Below, one piece after another: positions 12,723 to 21,508 of a DNA stretch of 64,000 bases (position 1 is its first letter; each line of letters starts with the position of its first letter). The notes beneath the pieces were generated by a model, which had not been told where the DNA came from, searched no databases, and saw nothing but the letters and a program-made list of their open reading frames with translations. Origin of the DNA: Liolophura sinensis. Taxonomy: Eukaryota; Mollusca; Polyplacophora; Chitonida; Chitonidae. The position numbers and the translations under genes were made by a program. The stretch covers positions 64,337,249 to 64,401,248 of the forward strand of contig NC_088295.1 of the NCBI RefSeq assembly GCF_032854445.1, written 5' to 3'.

Positions 12723-13412
12723 TGTCTGACATGCAATTCTAATCTTTCTGTCAACTCCGGAAACAACTGAGACACGCAGTGTTGTAGGGAATCTAGTACA
12801 CAGTCTTACATTTTACACTGGATCCAGCGTTAATATTGTGGTGAAAACATCGCTGTCCAAACATGTGTTGGAACTGTGGGTGTATATCTTTGGTCGCCAG
12901 TCAGCAAACCTTTGATTCTTCGCATGTACTTGGTGGCAATGTCAATTTACATCGACATAGGACAACCTGAAATGATGGTGGGATATCAAAGCATATACAG
13001 GTGGAAATAAAGTATTTAAATAATAGCTCTTCCAGTCTATCAGAAAGTTAGCATTAAATGGGTTTTACTCAAAGATTTAAAGTTTGCTTTGATCACTTAA
13101 ATGAGGCAAAAAAATAATTATGCAATCAAACAACCATTTTTGCAAGTCGCATCAACAAAATTAAAATGTTTCTGTTAAATATTTTGTCCGTCCCCACTAA
13201 CTAAGATGTAACGTGCAACACATGTTCGTGTATTCAACCTTTCTAATGGAATAACTTTAAAACTGATCCTGTAATGATCTAAAATTAGAGGCGGAATTCG
13301 GACATCTACCATTTCCATAGTCAGTAGCACAAAAAAACGAGATGCTGCAGCCTGGTGAAAATTGGATCAATATATATAAAAGCAAAAAAAAAAATCCGTT
13401 AAATGGTAATTT

Positions 13413-13483
13413 TGACCCTAAGTGATTCGAACACGCAACCTTCTGATCTGGAGTCAGACATGCTACCATTGCGCCAAGGAGAC
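13413..13483 (-). pseudogene. tRNA-Trp(CCA), decayed sister copy
   Basis: Decayed class with the shared acceptor/T-stem deletion; counterpart of the copy at 8417 without the extra base. Confidence 0.85.
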
Positions 13484-14188
13484 TGTCTGACATACAATTC
13501 TTATCTTTCTGTCAACTCCGGAAACAACTGAGACACGCAGTGTTCTTGGTAATCCAGCACACAGCCCGACATTTTACACTGAATCCAACGTTAACATTGT
13601 GATTAAGACATTGCTGTCCAAACATGTGTTAGAACTGTGGGTGTATATCTTTGGTAAGAATCAATCGGCAGTCAGCAAATCTTTGAATCTTGGCATGCAC
13701 TTGGAGGAAATGTCAATTTACATGGACATAGGACAAACTGAAATGATGGTGTGATATCAAAGCATATACAGTTGGAAATAAGTATTTAAATAATAGCTAT
13801 TGCAATCTATCATAAATGTGGCATTCCAAATGGGTTTTACCCAAACGATTACAGTTTGCTTTGATCAGTTAAATGACGCAAAAAAATAATTATGCAATTA
13901 AAGAACCATTTTTGCAAGTCGCATTAACAAAATTAAAATGTTTCTGTTAAATATTTTGTCTCCCCCCCCCCCACGCCCCAGTAAGCTGTAACGCGCATCA
14001 CATGTTCGTGTGTTCAATCTTTCCAATGGAATAGCCTAAAAATGATCCTGTAATGATCTGAAATTAGAGATGGTATTCGGACATCTACCATTTCCATAGT
14101 CAGTACCACAAAAAGCGAGATGCCGCTGCCTCGTTAAAATGGGATCAATATATATAAAAGCAAATAACACCTGTTCAAAAAGAATTTT

Positions 14189-14260
14189 TGACCCCGACGT
14201 GATTCGAACACGCAACCTTCTGATCTGGAGTCAGACGCGCTACCATTGCGCCACGGAGTC
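14189..14260 (-). tRNA. tRNA-Trp (anticodon CCA)
   Basis: Intact 72-nt gene identical to the others and the last intact copy before the Polinton. The indels seen in its duplicate at 9196 are absent here. Confidence 0.93.
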
Positions 14261-14946
14261 TGTCTGACATGCAATTCTAATCTTTCTCTCAACTCCGAAA
14301 ACAACTGAGACACGCAGTGTTGTAGGGAATCTAGTACACAGTCTTACATTTTACACTGGATCCAGCGTTAATATTGTGGTGAAGACATCGCTGTCCAAAC
14401 ATGTGTTGGAACTGTGGGTGTATATCTTTGGTCGCCAGTCAGCAAACCTTTGATTTTTCGCATGTACTTGGTGGCAATGTCAATTTACATGGACATAGGA
14501 CAACCTGAAATGATGGTGTGATAACAAAGCATATACAGGTGGAAATAAAGTATTTAAATAATAGCTCTTGCAGTCTATCAGAAAGTCAGCATTAAATGGG
14601 TTTTACCCAAAGATTTAAAGTTTGCTTTAATCAGTTAAAGGACGCAAAAAAAATAATTATGCAATCAAACAACCATTTTTGCAAGTCGCATAAACAAAAT
14701 TAAAATGTTTCTGTTAAATATTTTGTCCGTCCCCACTAACTAAGATGTAACGTGCAACACATGTTCGTGTATTCAACCTTTCTAATGGAATAACTTTAAA
14801 ACTGATCCTGTAATGATCTGAAATTAGAGACGGAATTCGGACATCTACCATTTCCATAGTCAGTAGCACAAAAAACGAGATGCTGCAGCCTGGTGAAAAA
14901 TGGATCAATATATATAAAAGCAAAAAACCGCATTAAATGGTAATTT

Positions 14947-15007
14947 TGACCCCGACGTGATTCGAACACGCAACCTTCTGATCTGGAGTCAGACATGCTA
15001 CCATTAC
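14947..15007 (-). pseudogene. tRNA-Trp 3' part, split by the Polinton
   Basis: Contains the acceptor 3' strand, T-arm, anticodon arm (CCA) and part of the D-arm, then stops at 'ccattac'. The 5' part of the gene reappears beyond the element at 26710-26725. The acceptor reads CGGGGTC and lacks the one-base deletion of the other decayed copies, so this gene was closer to intact when it was hit. Confidence 0.88.
15003..15007. other. Left target-site duplication (attac)
   Basis: Five bases before the left terminal repeat, matching 'attgc' after the right terminal repeat (26710-26714) at four of five positions. The undisturbed tRNA has 'attgc' here. Polintons usually make 6-bp duplications; here the sixth base does not match on either side. 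Confidence 0.6.
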
Positions 15008-15169
15008 AGTAGTTTAGGGAATAGGGGTTCTTGCGCAACCTCCTTTTGGCAAATAGAGGCTCCCAGCCCCCATTCTAGGCAAGGTCCAGGAGTTCTAGTA
15101 TACGCACTATAGGTTCTGGCGCACGCCCCCCTTGGGGCCCTCCCCAGAACAAAATAGAGGCCCCCAGCC
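15008..15169. repeat. Polinton left terminal inverted repeat
   Basis: Reads AGTAGTTTAGGGAATAGGGG onward and matches the reverse complement of 26545-26709 through '...aaatagaggccccc'. It contains two imperfect internal repeats of the pattern 'ttctggcgca ... aaatagaggc'. A third related piece (gcgcaccctcc...ccccagaaca) follows just inside, at about 15196-15230. Confidence 0.92.
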
Positions 15170-15229
15170 TTATTTCGTGAAGATATAAGCATATTAGCGC
15201 ACCCTCCCTAGGGAGCCCTCCCCAGAACA

Positions 15230-15796
15230 TCATTCAGAAAGAGCGTTTTTCAGCTCTTGCCGAGCTTGTTTTCGGCCGCGATCTATAACCTGTTTTTTCG
15301 TGCTTTCATCAATCTCTACGGCGTTGAATGCCTTACGAGACTTGGCGCGTATCTCCTGCTTCAGATCAGAGTAGTTCTTTAGCTCCTGAACGATTTGCTT
15401 GAACTCTACGTCTGAAATAACACCATCAGATAATGTCGTAGATACCTGCGCACGGATGCTGTTAAGTTTAGCCTCAGCCAACAGCCGTATATCATTATGT
15501 TTTTTGGCCTTTGCGTGAAGCCGGCGGCTAACGAATTTTTCGGCGGCATTTAAGACACCGCAAGCTAGGGCCGCAGCTTCCATGGCCAAGACAGCAGGAG
15601 CTGCAATTATTGTTGTGAGTAGTCCCACACCTGCAACCCCTAGTCCCAAACCGGCCGTGAGCATGGCCGAATCAAGGGCCTCGGCGGCTAAGACACCGCG
15701 CCGGTACTTTTTGTACAAAGCCCGGCGGAGATATCGCTCAGATTCAAGCTGCCTCTGTATTTCGCTGATATACTGCAGGCGATGGGCGTGCGCCAC
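15230..15796 (-). CDS. Polinton-associated membrane/coiled-coil protein
   Basis: An open frame of 188 codons reading toward the left terminus. The N-terminal third is basic and helical. Residues about 44-88 are a Gly/Ala-rich hydrophobic stretch (TAGLGLGVAGVGLLTTII), and the C-terminal half is charged and helical. I recognise this architecture as recurrent in invertebrate Polinton-like elements, where its function is unknown. The frame opens here only at a GTG. In the duplicate copy one extra C near 10803 joins the same frame to an ATG at 10889, which corresponds to 15876, so the real protein probably starts there and is about 30 residues longer. The break in this copy is therefore probably an indel error. 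It lies next to the left terminal repeat. Confidence 0.75.
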   Translation of the reverse strand: MAHAHRLQYISEIQRQLESERYLRRALYKKYRRGVLAAEALDSAMLTAGLGLGVAGVGLLTTIIAAPAVLAMEAAALACGVLNAAEKFVSRRLHAKAKKHNDIRLLAEAKLNSIRAQVSTTLSDGVISDVEFKQIVQELKNYSDLKQEIRAKSRKAFNAVEIDESTKKQVIDRGRKQARQELKNALSE

Positions 15797-15799
15797 ACC

Positions 15800-16111
15800 C
15801 TAAGGGGGGTTTTCAACCATAATCGTCGGCGCGGTCGGGGCCAAGGGGTGGTCATCAGTAATTGGCGGATCTTCATCCGTGATCGCTGGGTACAGTCGTC
15901 CCATATTGTCCGTCCTACGAATCAACAACGTCGGTTAACTCTAAATTGTCATCGGGAATACTAATTCACGCAGCCGGGTGTAGAGCGCCTAAACGGTTCC
16001 ATCCGGACATACGTGTGGGCTATTCTAGGCGCCCAAGCGCAAACAAGGGCGCGTATTCTAGGCACGAGCACAGCCTTCGACGCGCAAAAAACAGTTTGCC
16101 GCGAACGTTGA
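15800..16111. other. Polinton internal spacer
   Basis: About 310 bases between the leftmost minus-strand gene and the first plus-strand gene. It may include the N-terminal codons of the minus-strand gene (to 15876). The rest shows only a short direct repeat, 'tattctagg' (16021 and 16053), and no gene I can support. Confidence 0.6.
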
Positions 16112-16528
16112 AGACGCTATTTCCTCTCCGATCGACCTTCCGTCTGTATCAAACGCTACCAGGGCGTGCTACAGTATGCCGGGAGCACTGTAGACTTTAT
16201 GTATGGCATAGGCCTATATATGGCCCCCAGCGACATGCTTCTGCAGATCGGCCATGTGGCGAACTACAACAACAAAATCGTCGTGGCCACAGAGGACCAG
16301 AAGCTAGGCGCAAATGAGGGTGGGAACGCTAAAAGGCCGCCCACTTTGCACAAGCACGCACCTTCCCACGGGATCGTTGAGCCACAAGAAAGCGTCCCAC
16401 CACTCACCGCGCGCGTTGCTGCCGCCGAACCCCTATTTCCAAAGGAAATGAATTACGATGCGGAGAAGACAGCCATCGTCGTCGCTGGGGTTGGTATCGG
16501 CTTACTGCTGCTGTGGACTATACGTTAA
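16112..16528 (+). CDS. Polinton ORF with C-terminal membrane anchor
   Basis: The frame is open from 16112 to a stop at 16528, but no ATG precedes the conserved-looking N-terminus. A GTG at 16166 and internal ATGs (first at 16199) are the only obvious starts, so the 5' end is uncertain. The duplicate copy has one extra G near 11139, which opens a longer upstream frame, again without an ATG. The protein has an N-terminal segment containing MYGIGLYMAPSD, a Pro/His-rich middle and a C-terminal hydrophobic helix (AIVVAGVGIGLLLLW) ending in a short basic tail. A tail-anchored structural or membrane protein is plausible. I cannot name a function. Its last 27 bases overlap the convergent ORF on the other strand. 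Confidence 0.6.
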   Translation, partial: RRYFLSDRPSVCIKRYQGVLQYAGSTVDFMYGIGLYMAPSDMLLQIGHVANYNNKIVVATEDQKLGANEGGNAKRPPTLHKHAPSHGIVEPQESVPPLTARVAAAEPLFPKEMNYDAEKTAIVVAGVGIGLLLLWTIR

Positions 16529-17812
16529 ATACTTGCGAACAGCCACGAGCATTAGGCCACTTACTGCGACGACTAGAGCCCAGACATTATGGGCCAGCCA
16601 CCCAGCCGCTTTCCCGAGAAGGTTCAGTAGCCAGGATACGATACTGCTAATAATACCCGGAATCGCAGCGGCAGCCTTCCCAGCCAGCTTGCCAAGGGCG
16701 CGCGCCAGGGACTGGAGATGCTTTTTCACCCATTCTTTAAGACCACGCCCGTCGGGTGGAGGTGGTGTTGGCTGGATGCCCCCGCCTGACCCGCCAGTCA
16801 GCGCCAACTTTATCGCTAGCCCCAGTGTCGAGATCGCCATCCCAATTGCCGTGAGAATGGAGACCACGGTTATTCCCTGCTCCCGGAAGAGGGTGCGGAC
16901 GCGCTCGGCCAGAGTGGTATCCTTATGTAGGATGCGATCGATCGTCTGCTTGATGCGGTGTATTTGCGTGCGCAGGGCTTCGCCCCTTAAAGAGGCTGCT
17001 TCGAACCGGACCACCCTCTTTTTCTCGAGATCCCTTATCCGGTTTTCGATCTGGCGCCGGGATAATTCATCAGCGGCCCCCTTCAACTTCTGTTTTTCTT
17101 CTGCGATGTCCTTATCGAGACTTGTCAGCTTGGCGTTGTTATTCGCGTGTTCGCCTTCCAAGGTCTGCAGTGCCTTGTTAAGCCCCAGAATTTCTCGCAT
17201 GGGAAGAGGAAAGTCGTTTATCGTTTCAAGAGCCCGCCCGACCTTTTTATCCGCAAAGCTTGTATCCAGCGTGTGGATAGCATCATTGGCCTTTTTCGCT
17301 GCTTAATTTAAATCCTTCAGCTCCATGGTATCTGCCTCGGCGGCCGCGGCACCTAGTTCTGAACTCGGTGTCTCCACGGCTGCGACTGCTGCCGTATGCA
17401 ACGATGGCTGTTTGCTTCTTGTCCAGTCTTCAAAGCAAAGCTTATTCCGAACAACATCAGCCCCTCCTCTCTGGGCGAGTGTTGAGAGGGCTAGCGGTTC
17501 ACCTGTGTTTATACTAGTGAGGTTCAGATCGGGGTATTTCTTGAGTCGCAGTTTCCCTTCTTCGTCAATCTTAAAATCCGTGTAATAGCGGTTGGGTTTG
17601 GTAAGGTTGGGATACAGCCTCTCCTAATCATTCACGGTGGTCACTAACAGCCTTCCCTCTTTGGTTTTGAGGATCTCATCCAAGGTTTGTTGCTCGGGAT
17701 CCACCCCGATCTGGACATCACCACCTGCACGGAGAGTGATCTGCTCGTCGTCGATGTTGTTGTCCTCTTGGGCGTCGCCGGGCACCGGATCATCTAAGTC
17801 CAAGTCTGCCAT
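16502..17812 (-). pseudogene. Polinton coiled-coil/membrane protein, two in-frame stops
   Basis: One uninterrupted reading frame of 437 codons from the ATG at 17812 to 16502, except for two stop codons: TAG at 17624-17626 and TAA at 17303-17305. The N-terminus is acidic. The middle is a long coiled coil (about residues 200-300, rich in K, E, Q and L). The C-terminal 130 residues hold hydrophobic segments around a Gly/Pro-rich linker and end with a transmembrane helix. I recognise the family as common in cnidarian and mollusc Polintons, with unknown function. The frame stays open on both sides of both stops, so these are recent nonsense changes or recoded stops. The gene is divergent from the capsid gene with only 44 bp between the start codons. 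Confidence 0.75.
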
Positions 17813-17856
17813 AATCCTCGTATTGAACATTGCAAGGCATACCTTCAATACACACA
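17813..17856. promoter_or_regulatory. Short divergent intergenic region (probable bidirectional promoter)
   Basis: Only 44 bp separate the start codons of the minus-strand coiled-coil gene and the plus-strand capsid gene. Any promoters for the two must lie here or in the coding ends. No clear TATA motif is visible. Confidence 0.4.
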
Positions 17857-19118
17857 ATGGATGCATACGGACGCAGGCTAAACCTTTTCAGAACACTCCG
17901 TAAGCCTCGGGGGGTACAAGGTGTACGGCAGTCCTTGGTCGTCACCAACAACCCAAGTACGATCGACCAGAATCAACAACTCTTGGTCCGCTTCCCCAAC
18001 CTCGACCCAAATGACGTCATTGTGCCCGGTACCGTGCGCTTGGCCTTCTCGATCGCGATCAATTCAACCGACCCGAACGCCACAGTGGTAGGGAATCTCG
18101 GACGCGCAGTAGTCAAGAAAACCACGATCGGAATCAGCGGGAATGAGGTAATGTCCATCGACGACTCTGATGTGTTTCATTGCTACGGCGACTTATGGAT
18201 GACCAAACACGAACGGCGGAATGCGGCCTACCAAGGCATCGGCAGCGAAAACATGCTAGTCGGAGCGGGGGAAGCAGATGACGACGATGCTGGAGAAAAA
18301 GCCATCGCTCTCGCCTTTGGCAACCGGTTCCACATCCCGCTAGACTTTGAGCTTCTAGATAGCCACATGCCATTCTGTCAGAGTGCCTTGGCCGACCGAC
18401 TGGAATACTGACGTTCAACGATTACAGTCGGGTCATCCAGAAAACAGGCGATGACGACGCGACTCACACCATCGACAACATCGATATGGTCACCGAAGTG
18501 GAGCTCGCTAGACAGATCCGCACCCAGTTTGCCGGGAGCGCCTCCATTCTGTATGATCGCGTCCTCCGCCACCGAAACTTTGTGAAGGACAAGTCTGATA
18601 CTCTCTGGAACATAAACCTGAACACGCCCGTGAGAGCAATGAAGGGCATCCTCATGCTGTTCGAGACTAAAGGAACCCCGTGGAAGAGGAGGTCGGAATC
18701 CTTGTACAACCCGAAGATCAGCAAAGTAGAAGTCACAATAGAAGGGGTCCCCAATCAACTGTATAGCCAGGGCATGCGGGCGTACCAGCAAAGGGGCGAG
18801 GTCCAGAGGTTCTTCGCCAGCTCACCCCAACGGAAGCGCGACCCTGAGGTGACCAGGGTCGTTAAAGATTTAGGCCTGGCAGACGTCTCCCTGGAAGAGT
18901 TCTTGACGCACAAGCACACCTTCTGGCTTGACCTTCGGCCAAGCGACGATGACGAGCTGCATGGCAGTGGGAGGCGCGTTCTGAACGCCAGCGAGGGGAT
19001 TACAATACAGGTGACAAAAGAGAGAGATGATCCCGGCGTGTTGAACGTATATCTGTATGTGATCATGGACGCCAAGCTGCACATCCAGAAATGTAGATTC
19101 GTTAGCGCGCTTTATTAA
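17857..19118 (+). pseudogene. Polinton major capsid protein, one frameshift
   Basis: Double jelly-roll capsid family of Polintons and adintoviruses, recognised from blocks such as NNPSTIDQNQQLLVRFPN, GNEVMSIDDSDVFHCY and the DRVLRHR...SDTLWNINLN region. It would form the hexagonal capsomers of a virus-like particle. The ATG at 17857 is preferred; upstream in-frame codons lack an ATG. The first frame stops at 18411, and the rest continues in another frame from 18408 to 19118, spanning about 420 residues in total. The junction looks like loss of about four bases, which could be a real mutation or an assembly indel. The ATPase follows immediately, the usual order for these genes. Confidence 0.88.
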
Positions 19119-19671
19119 AAACGCCCACTGCGCGATTATCTGTGGGCAGACGAACTGCGGCAAAACAGTCTTCGTGCTGGACCTGCTTGAGGGCTCTTTC
19201 CGCGGTTTCTTTCATCACATTGTGATCCTTTGCCCCACTCTTAAACATAACGAGGCGTACCGGCGGCGATGGATACTGTCTGACCCTGAGGTCTGTTGTT
19301 TTGACCCCGGGGAGCGGCTTAACGAATGCCTGAGAGTTTCTACAGATTGTTCTAGGGGGAGCCCACCCTATACATCATCGATGATTGTAGCGCGTTGGAG
19401 GCGATGAAGAAGAAACAAAAAATGCTGTCAATGATGGCTTTCTCGGGCCGTCATGCAAAGCAAAGCGTCTGGGTCCTCACTCAGAAATACAACGCCGTCC
19501 TCAGAGACTTTCGCCAGCAGACAAGTTGGGTGGCTTTATTCCACTGCAAAGATCGGCACTCATCCAGGCCGGGAGCGAAAAGGCAGAGGTTCGACAGAAG
19601 CTCAAGAACAATCCGCATTCTAAGCTCCTGCTAATGACTGATACGCCCGCTACATCTAAGATTATATATTA
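19085..19671 (+). pseudogene. Polinton packaging ATPase (FtsK/HerA-A32 type), broken
   Basis: Walker A is visible as GQTNCGKT (from about 19143), followed by VILCPTLKHNEAY, a Walker B-like IIDDCSA (about 19375), an LTQKYNAVLRDFR block and a C-terminal segment ending before the TAG near 19671. This is the genome-packaging ATPase family of Polintons and related viruses. No ATG opens the frame upstream of Walker A. The reading frame changes at least twice, between about 19340 and 19395 and again near 19557, so no intact protein is encoded as sequenced. The gene lies directly after the capsid gene and its expected N-terminal codons would overlap the end of that gene. Confidence 0.82.
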
Positions 19672-19697
19672 GCCATAGGCGCCCCTACGTATTAAGC

Positions 19698-20315
19698 TTG
19701 GACACCGACGAGCTTATAGACGAGTTTCTGGGCGTAGAGGAGGAGCCCGGCCCCAGCCAACAGCCCGGCCCAAGCCAACAGCCCGGTCCAAGCCAACAGC
19801 CCGACCTCAGCCAACAAGATGATGCACGACAGCTCAGGGATAGGCTGGCGGCACTTGCGGTGGGTGGGCAGGCCAAGCGATATCTGGGAAAAGACGTAAC
19901 AGCCGCTGACATCGACGCCATGAGCGACGAAGACGTTGAAAGGCTGCACTCCCGGTACGAGGCTAAGCTCGGTGCGCGGATGGTTAACGGTCTCGGAGGT
20001 ATGTTCTTGAGATCATATGTAAGGGCGGCCAGCTGGCTCCTACCAATCCCAACCGAGAATCGACCAATGCTCATGGCACAGCTCGCCACCGACCCATTTG
20101 TTGAACAGGCGCTTAGCAGTGCTAGCTGCTGGCTATACTACTGGTATGGTAAGTACCTGGCACCGTTAACGATGGCGCTGACCACTGCTGAGCACTGCTC
20201 ATTTAAACACCACTGCTGTCCTAGAAATGAGCCGTATGATCCAGAGGAACATGAGTACAACGAATCCAGAAGGCCTGAAGGAAGTGGAGGGGGTGACAGC
20301 GGATTCTACGAATGA
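19698..20315 (+). CDS. Polinton conserved ORF with PGPSQQ repeats
   Basis: A 205-codon open frame with an acidic start (DTDELIDEFLGVEEE), four tandem copies of a six-residue PGPSQQ-like unit encoded by an 18-bp DNA repeat (about 19744-19818), and a conserved-looking C-terminal domain containing SDEDVERLHSRYEAKLGA and a Cys/His-bearing tail (EHCSFKHHCC). The frame opens at TTG at 19698; the first ATG is inside the domain, so the start is uncertain. I recognise the C-terminal part as a recurring Polinton ORF of unknown function. It overlaps the next ORF by about 90 bases. Confidence 0.65.
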   Translation: MDTDELIDEFLGVEEEPGPSQQPGPSQQPGPSQQPDLSQQDDARQLRDRLAALAVGGQAKRYLGKDVTAADIDAMSDEDVERLHSRYEAKLGARMVNGLGGMFLRSYVRAASWLLPIPTENRPMLMAQLATDPFVEQALSSASCWLYYWYGKYLAPLTMALTTAEHCSFKHHCCPRNEPYDPEEHEYNESRRPEGSGGGDSGFYE

Positions 20316-20715
20316 CGGCCCTGCGAGGAATCCCCAAAAAGTCGCTGCGGGTCGAGCGGGTGCCGCAGCGAGAAAGGCCAAGGCTGAAAAGCTCAAGGAC
20401 GAGCTTCGCAAGGCAAAGGCTGCTTTGCTTGGCGCAGATGATTCCACCAAGAAACAGCCGAAGGAGGTCGCGAAGGGACCGGATTCTACGAAGGCACACC
20501 AAATCACCCACTGGAGGGCGCCCCTGGCGTTATTAGGCGTTGGCAGCCTTGCAGTGCTAGTGTTGCTACGCGTGTGGCGCAGCTGCTATACAGCACATGC
20601 ACGAGGTGCAGATATTACACCGCGTGCAGATATCACGCCGCAAGAAAAGAATCTCCATTTGAATACACGTCGCGACCCTTTCTATATAGATCAGCATGTC
20701 TACTCCACCCAGTGA
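20227..20715 (+). CDS. Polinton basic single-pass membrane protein
   Basis: A 162-codon frame with a Lys/Ala-rich basic N-terminal half (about residues 40-80, probably helical or DNA-binding), one transmembrane segment at about 98-113 (LALLGVGSLAVLVLL) and a polar tail with two ADITP repeats. ATGs at 20227 and 20251 are both possible starts. The second (MSTTNPEGL) looks like a more natural N-terminus. The gene overlaps its upstream neighbour and its end overlaps the next ORF by 20 bases, as in a compact viral operon. Function unknown. Confidence 0.6.
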   Translation: MSRMIQRNMSTTNPEGLKEVEGVTADSTNDGPARNPQKVAAGRAGAAARKAKAEKLKDELRKAKAALLGADDSTKKQPKEVAKGPDSTKAHQITHWRAPLALLGVGSLAVLVLLRVWRSCYTAHARGADITPRADITPQEKNLHLNTRRDPFYIDQHVYSTQ

Positions 20716-20924
20716 CGGAAAAGTGCTAATCGACGCGGTCTACCACGCCGCTGTGGTCTCTCTCCTGGCTACTGGGTACGCTCGTCTCGGCCAGATGTTC
20801 CTGAAAGGAGCCCTCCCGAAGCTGGACTTAACACTCCATGGTCATTGCAGATGTAGGCCTGGCCATGTTTTCGAAGGACCTGCTAATTAAACAAGGGCTC
20901 CTTCCTCCCAATATAATCAAGTAG
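20696..20924 (+). pseudogene. Small Polinton hydrophobic protein, frameshifted
   Basis: A short hydrophobic ORF starts at 20696 (MSTPPSDGKVLIDAVYHAAV) and goes out of frame near 20830. The continuation is an open frame at 20838-20924 (VIADVGLAMFSKDLLIKQGL) that ends two bases before the next gene's ATG. Together they would make a protein of about 76 residues with membrane-like helices. Function unknown. Confidence 0.5.
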
Positions 20925-20926
20925 TA

Positions 20927-21283
20927 ATGGCCTCCATCGCAATGATGATGGGCGGCGCCCTCGTAAACGCTTTGGCCTTCAGCGGGAGCAGCTATATGTT
21001 TTCGATGCTGAGGAGGTCTGGTGTTGACGAAGAGCGGAGGCGCCATGACCGCGCTGTAGAGCAGCTCCAAGCCGCCCAGGAAAAATGGGCCCGAAAGCGC
21101 ATTGAGCGCTTGGACTGGATCAACGATGAACTCCGCCGCCAGGACCACGCTGTCCAAACATTCCGGGATGTCGACGCTGCAATCCGCGAGAATTCTAGGG
21201 TCACGGGCAAAACTCTTACACGCGAGGCGCTGCTGGGCTCAGAGCCACAGCTCTCCGATTTCTATGTGCCTAGTGAAGATTAA
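20927..21283 (+). CDS. Polinton conserved small coiled-coil protein
   Basis: 118 residues with a clear ATG two bases after the preceding stop. Residues 1-28 are Gly/Ala/Met-rich and hydrophobic (MASIAMMMGGALVNALAFSG), residues 35-85 are a charged coiled coil, and the C-terminus contains LSDFYVPSED. I recognise this as a recurring ORF in invertebrate Polintons, possibly a virion or membrane component. The frame is intact. Confidence 0.65.
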   Translation: MASIAMMMGGALVNALAFSGSSYMFSMLRRSGVDEERRRHDRAVEQLQAAQEKWARKRIERLDWINDELRRQDHAVQTFRDVDAAIRENSRVTGKTLTREALLGSEPQLSDFYVPSED

Positions 21284-21508
21284 AAACACCGCGAGATGAC
21301 CTTCGTCATCCTGAGAATGTGTGTGGTTGGGGGTGTGAGTTACGGAATCGCAAAACTCACCAAGTAATCCGAACTGGCTGTGCCGGACTCGCCATATGGC
21401 AGGCACGATCCTAGTAGTGAGGTGGTTCTGCGCATGCAAATACACCGCGACGATTAACACCTTTTTTGTCGCAAATCTGTTAGAGGGCTGCTAGAATACC
21501 TTGATGAC
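21284..21508 (+). other. Spacer with two tiny ORFs before the integrase
   Basis: Contains an ATG-started frame of 23 codons at 21296-21367 (MTFVILRMCVVGGVSYGIAK) and another of about 31 codons starting near 21397 (MAGTILVV). Both are hydrophobic. They may be remnants of a small membrane protein gene. I would not call either a gene on this evidence alone. Confidence 0.35.

Larger units (their letters stand above)
1..15007. repeat. Tandem array of ~1.55 kb dimeric units carrying tRNA-Trp genes
   Basis: The same sequence recurs with a spacing of 1539-1551 bases, measured between successive intact tRNA genes. Each unit is two diverged monomers of about 770 bp. One ends in an intact tRNA-Trp and a C-rich tract; the other ends in a decayed tRNA-Trp and the phrase 'gtccccactaactaagatg'. 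Both monomers share the spacer elements 'ctgagacacgcagtgtt', 'acattttacactg' and 'tatatataaaag'. Sub-variants can be told apart by bases just before the C tract: those near 2.7, 5.8 and 12.3 kb are alike, as are those near 4.3, 8.9 and 13.9 kb. The spacer shows no convincing coding signal. The array is interrupted by a 200-N gap, and its apparent copy number is partly an assembly effect. Confidence 0.93.

Noticed and set aside
16458-17306. Plus-strand 282-codon frame over the coiled-coil gene
   Set aside because: Arg/Ser/Pro-rich composition typical of the antisense of a real GC-rich gene; the opposite strand has the protein-like sequence.
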